Below are positions 56,101-64,000 of a DNA stretch of 64,000 nt, one piece after another (the first letter of the stretch is position 1; each line of letters begins with the position of its first letter). This DNA is from Kalaharituber pfeilii. Its lineage: Eukaryota; Ascomycota; Pezizomycetes; Pezizales; Pezizaceae. Location: NCBI GenBank assembly GCA_015179045.1, contig WHUZ01000053.1, positions 1 to 64,000 on the forward strand, given 5' to 3'. Made by a program: the position numbers and the translations under genes. The notes beneath the pieces are model-generated. The model worked only from the letters and a program-made list of their open reading frames with translations. It was not told where the DNA came from and ran no database searches.

Positions 56101-57705
56101 CTGAATGCAGTTTCTGCCTTTTTTGGACTGAATCTCTAGAATTCTGCCTAGTTGCTTGCATAGTAATGACAAATCATGCAGGGATTTGCAAACAGTTAAT
56201 CAATTAAATGTCGACAGCGACTCGGTGCGTCGTCGACCAGGATTATGCTGAATTGTGCAGAGTAGGATCTGACACGATCGATTTGTATGATCGCCAGCGC
56301 GCAGGTGTTTGAATTGGGTGTTGTTCAACATTTCCCGACACTGAAGAATGACCGACATGCAGAACCTTCGCTTAGGCCTTGGTTCAACCATTCAGATATT
56401 TATAAATAGCTTTGACCTGTAGTGCACCAGTCAAATTTGTAACCTCCAGGGATGGGATAAAATGTTCATCCAATCGCTGAATGCATTGACATTGCGTTTT
56501 AATATCGTTACTGAATTCCATATCCAGTTCATGGCCAGACAATATAATTGACTGTGCTGTATATCCAGTATAATTCCAGCACGAGCACGGGTATATATCT
56601 CTATCTGACCTGACACCAGAGTTTGAAAAAATCGGCGGAAATTGTGCCTTTGTTTTTTGTTTCTTGAAACTGGTAATTGATTAGTATTAGGTAGTATAAT
56701 GAAAAAAGGTTTCGGCAATAAAACACCACTACCGCCCTGGGCAAACAAACACAAGCTTTAACGACTTTGGTTTTTTTCAGGGAAAAAAAAAAAAAAAAAA
56801 AATTAGGAAAAGAAAAGAATGAATGAATGAAAGAACGAAAGAAATCCAATAGAAATGTGTATCAAAATATAGATGATGGATAAGAATACCAGCTGGAAAA
56901 AAAAAAAAAAAAAGAAGGGGAAATTCGATTATTTTCGTTTTTCATGCCGAGGCAGTTAAACGTCCAGCCTGTTGTGTGCATAACGGTCCCCTCAAGTTCA
57001 CAAGCCCAAATTCAAAAAGATGCAAGATCAAACCCCAAGTATTATATAACCAGAAAGTCCCCCAAATCCAGATCCAGTGTCCGGATCCCCTGCATAAAGC
57101 CAAAGAGTCCCATTCCTCAGGTCAGGTGGCCCTCTCCTGTGCGTGTGTGGCCCTAGAAGTCCTCCCTGGGAGCTGGATCAAGCCGCATAGCACCTCTCAG
57201 CCGGCCAAAGTGCGTCAAGATGTGGGGAATTTCAAGGCTGTCAGTGGCTAGAGAGGCGGAAAGAGGAGAAGTGGATGGGGGAAGTGGGCATACGGGCGGC
57301 CTGTGGACAGAGAGAAGCAACTAGAATTATCGAGCAGAGCGCATCCGCTGGAGATGCACCACAGACGCTGCCCAATCAGGAAGGAACAACGAACGCCGAA
57401 GGCCAACCAGACTATCAGAGGCAGCCCATCGCGCCGCAGCCCGCCAGCCAGAGAGCGGCGCCGGCAGAGGGCCCGCAGAGCAGCCCGTGCAGAGAGGGGG
57501 AGAAGCCCGCGGAAGCGTGCGGAACAGCAATAAGAAACCCGCCAGCCAAGAGCGCTCCGTCCCACCACACTCCTGCAGCCCCGCGTTCGCCCCCGCGTTC
57601 GCCCCCCGCCCTCACCCCCACCCCCACCCGCCGCGTTCCCCTCCGCCCCCCAGTGCTTCCCCGTGCCCAGTCTCGACCCCCCCCCCCACCCCGCCCTCCG
57701 CGCCC
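53135..57705. other. Intergenic, 4.6 kb with many A runs
   Basis: No gene supported. It holds A runs at 53467-53493 (27 A), 55482-55504 (about 23 A), 56781-56801 and 56898-56913. None is preceded by a family 1 or family 2 retroposon body. The part from 57250 to 57705 is GC-rich and lies 3' of the next gene. Long plus-strand frames there are shadows of it. Confidence 0.4.
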
Positions 57706-59310
57706 TCACCCGCCCTTTCCAAAGCATCCCCCAAGCAGTCTCTTCAGCAGCCCCGCCCTCCTCCTCCCCCGGCCAATCCCCGCCCCCTTTTCCGCCGCCC
57801 CCTCCCCCTCCCCCTCCCCCTTTTCATTCTCCTTCTCCTTCTCCTTCTCCTTCTCCTTCTCCTTCTCCAGCCCAGCCCCGCCGTTCCCCGTCTTCCGCCC
57901 AAAGAGCTTTGCCCATAACCCCTTCCGCCCGCCCACCGCCACAACCTCGCTGATCCCGTCGTCGCTCCCGCCCCACCGCCCTGGAGACCCGATGCCAAGC
58001 TCCTCTTCCCGTATCCCCTCGACCTCGGCCGCATACCGCATGCTGCTCGCCAAATACGTAAACGTGTCGCCGGTGCCCGCAGTCCCCGCCGTGGCCGTGC
58101 TCTGCCGGTCAGCCTGCTGCTGCCGTAGGTACATTCCTAGGGACGGCGCGCGGAGGCTTCCCGGCTGTGACCGAGATTGTGGCTGTGCTTGTGCCCTGTG
58201 TGATTGCGCTTGTTGTGATATTAATCCCTGTGGAGGCGGCGATGTGGGTGAAGCGGGAATCGAGCTCGGCGCCTTCGTACTTCCCGACCACTGCTGGTGC
58301 TGCACCGGCACCGGCATGCTCATCCCCTCCGGCCTCCATGCCCCTCCCACCTCTCCTCCCACCTCGTCAACAAAATAGGCCTCGATCGTAGGCACCAACG
58401 CCGCGCCAAGCACCTCAACTAGCTCCGCTATCCTCTGCAAGCTCTTCCGCTCCTCCTCCACCCCACTCTCCGCTGTTCGCGTCCCTGCACGCCCCCGTTG
58501 CCCCTCTTGAAACCTTCTCAGTCTGGTCCCGACCTCCTCCAACACCTTCCTCACATCTACCTCCACACTCGTCAACCTCTCCACCTCGGGCTCGTCCCCC
58601 TCCCGTAGCGCAAGCATGCTGCACACTGACGGTACCCCGCTGCTCCTTAGAGCTCCCATAAATCTCTCCAGCCCCCACATCCCAATAATCCCCTCAATCT
58701 TCCGCACGAACTGTCTTGCGACTCGCATATACCGCTGTAGCTCCGGTGCGTCTGGCGACAGTGTCGTACACTGTAGCAGCGACACGGGTCGGATTGTCGG
58801 CGGCTGAGGGCCCGGCGGTGGTGCTACAGTCAGATCTGTCATGTGATCTAGCACATCGTCCAGTAAATCGCACAATGAAATCTGCCCAGTATATGGCATC
58901 AAGGGTATCGTCGATAATAGCGGATAAGATTTTGATAGAGACACCGGTGTCGTCGGTGTCATTGTACTCGTATTCGCATTTACCGCGCCAGCAGTAGCTG
59001 GTGAAGCAAGTGTGAAGTACCCATTTTGGGACTGTAGCTGCGGAGGAGATTTTGGATGCCTTGTGGGTGGTAGTGGAGCACGTGGGGCTACCACCGGCAC
59101 TGGCGGTAGTGCTGGAGATGCCTGTGCGGGTACTGGTACTGGTCGTGCAAGCTCAAGAATCAATTGTTTCTCTGGGTCACTTGCCTCGATGTATCCGTCC
59201 CTAACCTCTACACCCCTCAGTAACTCCGTGGTGACAGGAGTCCGTGTGGCAGTTGACACCGTCAGCGGCGGGCTTGGAGGAAGGTGCCTTTGTGCTAATA
59301 TGTGTGCCAT
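57706..59310 (-). CDS. Protein of unknown function, 534 aa
   Basis: A single exon. The first ATG in the frame is MAHILAQRH at 59310. The frame is open upstream only from a GTG. Residues 1-150 are Pro/Thr/Ala-rich. Residues 150-330 look folded and helical: ISLCDLLDDVLDHMTDL, RYMRVARQFVRKIEGIIGMWGLERFMGALR, VEVDVRKVLEEVGTRLRRFQ and LVEVLGAALVPTIEAYFVDEVG. Residues 330-450 are Gln/Pro/Ser-rich. A Glu-Lys run (about residues 478-495) comes from a CTCCTT microsatellite at 57828-57868. The protein ends with a conserved-looking basic amphipathic stretch, RRAGLLKRLLGGCFGKGG, which could contact membrane. I do not recognise the family. Confidence 0.7.
   Translation of the reverse strand: MAHILAQRHLPPSPPLTVSTATRTPVTTELLRGVEVRDGYIEASDPEKQLILELARPVPVPAQASPALPPVPVVAPRAPLPPTRHPKSPPQLQSQNGYFTLASPATAGAVNANTSTMTPTTPVSLSKSYPLLSTIPLMPYTGQISLCDLLDDVLDHMTDLTVAPPPGPQPPTIRPVSLLQCTTLSPDAPELQRYMRVARQFVRKIEGIIGMWGLERFMGALRSSGVPSVCSMLALREGDEPEVERLTSVEVDVRKVLEEVGTRLRRFQEGQRGRAGTRTAESGVEEERKSLQRIAELVEVLGAALVPTIEAYFVDEVGGEVGGAWRPEGMSMPVPVQHQQWSGSTKAPSSIPASPTSPPPQGLISQQAQSHRAQAQPQSRSQPGSLRAPSLGMYLRQQQADRQSTATAGTAGTGDTFTYLASSMRYAAEVEGIREEELGIGSPGRWGGSDDGISEVVAVGGRKGLWAKLFGRKTGNGGAGLEKEKEKEKEKEKENEKGEGEGEGAAEKGAGIGRGRRRAGLLKRLLGGCFGKGG
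57828..57868. repeat. CTCCTT hexanucleotide microsatellite inside a coding region
   Basis: About seven units. In the minus-strand gene they encode the Glu-Lys run, so the length of the protein may vary between strains. Confidence 0.9.
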
Positions 59311-62300
59311 CTTGTTCAAAAGTGCTGTTGTGTTGCTTGCTGGTATATATATACTTTCGTAGCGTTGTATCTGTGGACACTTCTCCACTATGATGCGAGT
59401 ACCTCACCACGTACACAACACAAACGTCTACCTTCCTCCGCTTCAAGCTTGTGACTCTTTAGCTCCGCTGGGCCCTGGCCCTGAGTCTCTAACCTAATTC
59501 TTGATAGCTTTTTCCACACAGCAATTGGTGTGCCTACGCCTGCGATAAAGTAACGAGTAATGGACCGCAAGAGGATTAGTCTGGTTGGTACCAAGAGGAT
59601 CAACGTAGAGAACTTGCCAAATGCAAGTAAAACGGGTATCAGGTTAGGTTGAAAGTGTGGTACTTGCAGACTTCATTCGGGACCCGGCTTATTCCTGAGA
59701 TGAGATAACGATACCAACGCCGATGTCGATGCCGATGTCGATGCGCCGGACCGGCAGTAACAACGTAAACTAGTGAAAGCCGAAAGCTGAGTGGTATGTA
59801 TCAATTCTAGGATTTTCTAGGGCCCTGAACAGCCTCTGCTTCAATGAGAAGAAATCGCCGGAGATGATGTAAGCTATAATGCAATCTTTTTCTAACTTCG
59901 TGACTTAGCGTAACGTCGTAATCCCCAAACCCGTAATTTATATTCGTGAGTCTCGTAACAAATGGGTCATTATCGTTTCCTCGTCGGCATCAAACCCGAA
60001 GCCTACAAGCCCAAGTCATAAAGGTCGTTATACCGTGTGAGTTATATTCGTAACGTTCGTCTCCGTCCACCTGCTTGCGATCCCTATTTCTATCCACCTC
60101 CGCCTGCTCGTCAAAATTCTAAAGCGCAAAGCCAAGGGGTATTTATGCACTGGTACTTTCGTTTATCTTTGATTGCGAGGGATATTATGTGGTCGTGTGA
60201 GCTCCACCGGTCGTGATCCTCGTCGCGATGTGAGGTGATGCAAATAGATATCGGTTTCGTCGTGATTGCTATCACCGAGCTTCGTCGTATAGCTTAGCTC
60301 CAATTCCTCGCTCTATCGCAGTCCACAAAACTAATAGTGTCACCGCCGCTGAACAGGTTTGAGCAAGTTCCAGTACGGAATACTCCACGCTTCACGATCC
60401 GAGTCACGAAGAAAGGCTGCAAGCTCAATAATCTAACTGAAAAGGCTAGAGAACGGGGCCGAACTGTTGCGTAATGTCAACTCCGCACCTGCAAGGAACA
60501 ACGAAACTAGTGAAAGCTATAGTACAACAGAAATCGGTAATTGCCCGTCCGCCCGTGGAAATTGCCGCAGCAGTCCAAGCGCGGTGAGCTGGAGTGCGGT
60601 AATGTAGACGTGATAGTGTAATAAGTGCGATAGTGCCGTGGTATGCTGCCGTCCGCCGTGCCAGTGTACTTCGCCAGCTAAGCTATAGATGTGTTGTGTG
60701 TGCGAGTGTATGCGTGTGTGGGTGGATGTTGTTGGTGTGGGGCAACTTGTACGAGTGAATGTGCGGAACGTATTGAAGCTCAGCAGAGTAGACAGCCAAC
60801 CAGCTTCTCCTTCTTCTCAGCAAGCTAGTCAAGGACTGCGAACTCCGATGTTGTTGATGTTGATGATATCTCTCCCGCAGATGTGTGTCGATGCTGTACG
60901 TATCGCCCAGTGCTATTTGTCCGCCGATGTCCTATGGCCTACTCCTAGGTCTAAGTATCCATTCACTCCGCTTTCCAGGATTCAGGTCGGGTTATTCGGA
61001 CTCCCAGGTATAATTGAGTCCGCACGTACCGAATTTCTAACCTCTCTTTGCACTTGTTGAATTAAGTAGCTATTAGAACCGGGTAGCTGTGAACACTTTC
61101 GTCAGTCGCAAGCGCAGCAGGCGGTACGGACCGCTGTTTCAACTGTCGTCCTTGCGGCTCACAATCTGTTGTTAGGAGGGGCAACCCACAAACAAAAGCC
61201 AATTAACCCGCCTTTTGCAATTGGAAGCGTCTTTTCTGGGTATTGTGTACAAGATCAGAATTCTTTGGTTCTTGGTACTGTAATTTGCACTGCGTTCGAT
61301 CACAAAAACAGTGATTGCGCATACATCTCAAGCACTAAAAAAAAAGAAAGCAAAATAGTAGAGGATATGGACGTCACTCAAGACCACGCAAATCAAGAAA
61401 GCTAGAAGAAATCCACATTCCAGCCAGCTTTCTTTCCAGTTTCCCCGCCCCAGCCATGGAATAAAAAAGCCCGTCTGGCTAGTTTGCTTAAATGCTTCAC
61501 TATGCATACTAGATTCATTAAGCTGCAGTATGCAAAGCAGCTACGCTATTGGCTTTTTGCAAGAACCTCATTTTACTTGGTCGCTGCAGTAGAACATGCA
61601 CTGTCAGCCTTGATACAGTTCCAGCGTGAAGTATCCTGCATTGCTGCCGCCTTATCCCTTCCTTGCAACACCAATTCCCTCTAATGCCCTCTGGTGCCAT
61701 CTTTTTGCATTTTCTTGTTTCTGGATTTTCACGCGCGCAGTACTTGCGAGGAGATCAAAGCCAATGGATACACATCTTCTCTTTTGCAACCTCCTCTCTG
61801 ATACCGCCCGCTACCTCTCCATGCACGCAATGTGTGGTGAACTGGCAGTTGTATTGTATGATGTTCTTCTATTAGTCCTAGGTCCCTGTCGCCAGCTTAC
61901 TGTACTTAGTACTTCTAGCGGATACACTACCCCCACTGTAGTCCCTTGACCGTCTTAGCCGTTGTTGCGAAACTCCAACAGCAGCAACGACAGTGACCTT
62001 AATCTGGTTCAGCAAGCTGAGAGATTGTGACTTGCAAAGAAGCTCACAACGATGCTATAACATAAGCTTGCGAAATCAAATCGGATCCAGCCACGTGCAT
62101 CACACCTTTTCCTCATGGTGTTCTGAAACTGTGTTACCTCAGGCATTTGCCAATCAATTCGCACGGTTGCCAAGTTTATAACTTCCTGCATCCCGTGCTG
62201 TTGGAGGAGATAATGCATAAAAGTCGGAAAGATAGAAAAAGATCTATTGCTAACCTCACCCTGGGTACAATCTTGCGTGAAATTTCACGCTTTTGAAGCA

Positions 62301-64000
62301 ATTGGGATGGGTACCTACGTACTTGTTTCATTGGGCTGAAACAAACGAACTGCACGACAGCAGAGCCAGAGCCAAGGAATGGGTGCTTATCCGAAACGTT
62401 GCCAACACCGTTTCCGTCGATCTACCTCTCCGATTTCATTGTTGCATTGATATGCATCTGTTACTGTGCCATCCTAGCCACATCATAGCAAATTGTACAG
62501 AGTACTTACAGAAACAGAGCGGAAGTGCAGGTGCCTTGAGGTACATCTATAAAAGTGGGTCTATGAAAGAATTCTTACGCGCTTTGCGAGGTTGACAAAA
62601 TTTCTACTACGTCCTGGAAATTGAATTGCTGCGAACTTTACGGCCAGTGCTGGAGCTAATAATTCACAAAGGGCCACTAGCCCGTCTGTGTGGAGGCATG
62701 AAGCAGAACAGCTATGATAGTTCCTCATACGCCTGTGAACATCTAGATCGTCGACCCCGTAGCACGACCTGGGCGTGAAAGCCAACAAAAGATGCAGCAG
62801 CATGTGTGGACAGAGCGCACAGCTGATAATAGAATTCTTGATACTTCAATCAGGTAGTCTTGAATTATTCCAAACAAACAACTGCCACACAACCAGCCGT
62901 GAAGTAAGTATATAAAAATACAATCTCAGTACAAGTACTAGAGGCATTCAAATCTTGGGATATTTTCAGATACCTTGGCATTCATATCTCCCTGCAGGTA
63001 TGCATTTGAAAAACCTGTGTGCTGCAAGATTAAAAAAAAAAAAAAATACTCTGGAACAGAGTGAGAGAAACGAGTCGTGTACGCATATTTGACCTCCATA
63101 GCTACATTTCGCGAGACATGACCCAACACCTGAGCAGTTTAGCAGCAGTTGTACTACTGCAACGCCCAAAGGTTGCTGCCTCCCTCTAGTCGCTTACGGA
63201 ACATGGAATTGATAGATTTGTGAAGGCTTTAGATGACTGGCGGTTGGACTATGTAGGCTTGGTATTGAGGGCTCAAATTTGAGTAGAAAGTGCCAAATAC
63301 AGGGTCGAAATACGGCCAAAATATAGGGGATATTCAAACGCAGGCCGTATCAGCCATCAGATCTCTCGTATCATTAAAAGGACGTATCTCACATTTTGAA
63401 TCCCTTACACCTTACTTGCACTTTAACGTCTCACTGTGACCAGAAAATGGAATAAAAACGTAGATCTGTCTATCCACTTCAAACTCTAGATAGAGACATC
63501 TTACTAGTACTTAGTATCCGATCCAGACATCCATGGTTGCGTCCCAATTCAAATTACCAAAATTCGTGAAGAAGAATAATTCCGAGATATATGTGTAGAG
63601 CGATGAGTAGGACACGGCTAATCAGTAGCTCATGACTATTTGCATGAGGTTGATCGGGGACATGCACGACTAAACTAGTAAGTGCTTGTCTTCGTAAGTA
63701 CTTGTACCAACCAACATATGTACCAAGTTACGGTTACCCCTCATAATACAAATACTGGGTGCCCCTCCCTTTTGACGCGTGGCCACCTCAGGTAAGCCAT
63801 CAGCTTGCAGCACCAGATACGTTGTGCTGGTCCTGTGGGACAAGTTTAATTTTCAATCATTCCACGCCGTATCGCGCTGCTCGGGCCTTCCACGAATTAT
63901 TGCGCGCCGTAAGAGATAATCCTCGTTCAGTCCAGGTAAATCGCTTCTCCGGATTGGCGGTAAGCACGCTAGACGGCGCCTGCACCCATGGGAGACCCGA
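59311..64000. other. Gene-poor right end
   Basis: The first few hundred bases probably hold the promoter of the minus-strand gene. No other gene is supported. Open frames of 60-123 aa (for example 60689-61060 and 61626-61949) show no known domain. No long repeat was detected. A run of 14 A lies at 63032-63045 without a retroposon body before it. Confidence 0.4.

Noticed and set aside
57275..58378. Plus-strand open frame of 367 codons, Pro-rich
   Set aside because: It lies largely antisense to the 534-aa minus-strand gene and is made of proline-rich translation of GC- and CT-rich DNA.

Overview
The window looks like a nuclear contig from a filamentous ascomycete fungus. A repeat-rich member of the Pezizomycetes (truffle or morel-like) would fit, but that is an inference. 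The evidence is short GT-AG introns (54-115 bp in most supported cases), CT-rich leaders before start codons, families typical of fungi (AMPK1-CBM protein, YIH1/IMPACT, DNAJC11-like J protein, GNAT, DUF952), and long gene-poor stretches full of small transposon remnants. No tRNA or rRNA gene was found by eye.

Layout: 832-1533 is an AMPK1-CBM gene. 8628-12107 is a large low-complexity coiled-coil gene whose 3' end seems frameshifted. 12.1-21.2 kb is gene-poor and holds a deleted Tc1/mariner element (13665-14521). 21239-23497 is a two-exon gene of unknown function on the minus strand. 23.5-39 kb is a repeat-dense tract with TIR elements, a DUF952 gene standing alone (30345-30785) and a 5' part of a Ty3/gypsy LTR retrotransposon. 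39012-42180 is an apparently complete Tc1/mariner element. From 42.5 to 59.3 kb the window is gene-rich: YIH1/IMPACT (minus), two small Cys-containing genes, a DNAJC11-like gene, a GNAT acetyltransferase (minus) and a 534-aa unknown protein (minus). The last 4.7 kb holds no gene I can support.

The most unusual content is mobile. Very short retroposon-like insertions occur, only 37-43 nt of body plus an A tail. They fall into two sequence families, and most are flanked by 8-12 bp target duplications. Family 1 folds as a hairpin with covarying arms. Copies share the same 5' boundary, so they look like discrete units rather than random 5' truncations. One longer relative (232 bp, 13-bp direct repeats) shares the family 1 3' end. 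One family 2 copy is nested inside the Tc1/mariner element. That element has 67-bp inverted repeats, TA duplications, a four-exon 552-aa transposase with a complete DD34E triad and an AT-hook-like extra C-terminus, a minisatellite confined to intron 2, and a second array of alternating inverted 14-mers in its 5' leader.

The genes do not form an obvious pathway. They are ordinary housekeeping or unknown genes with repeat-rich DNA between them.
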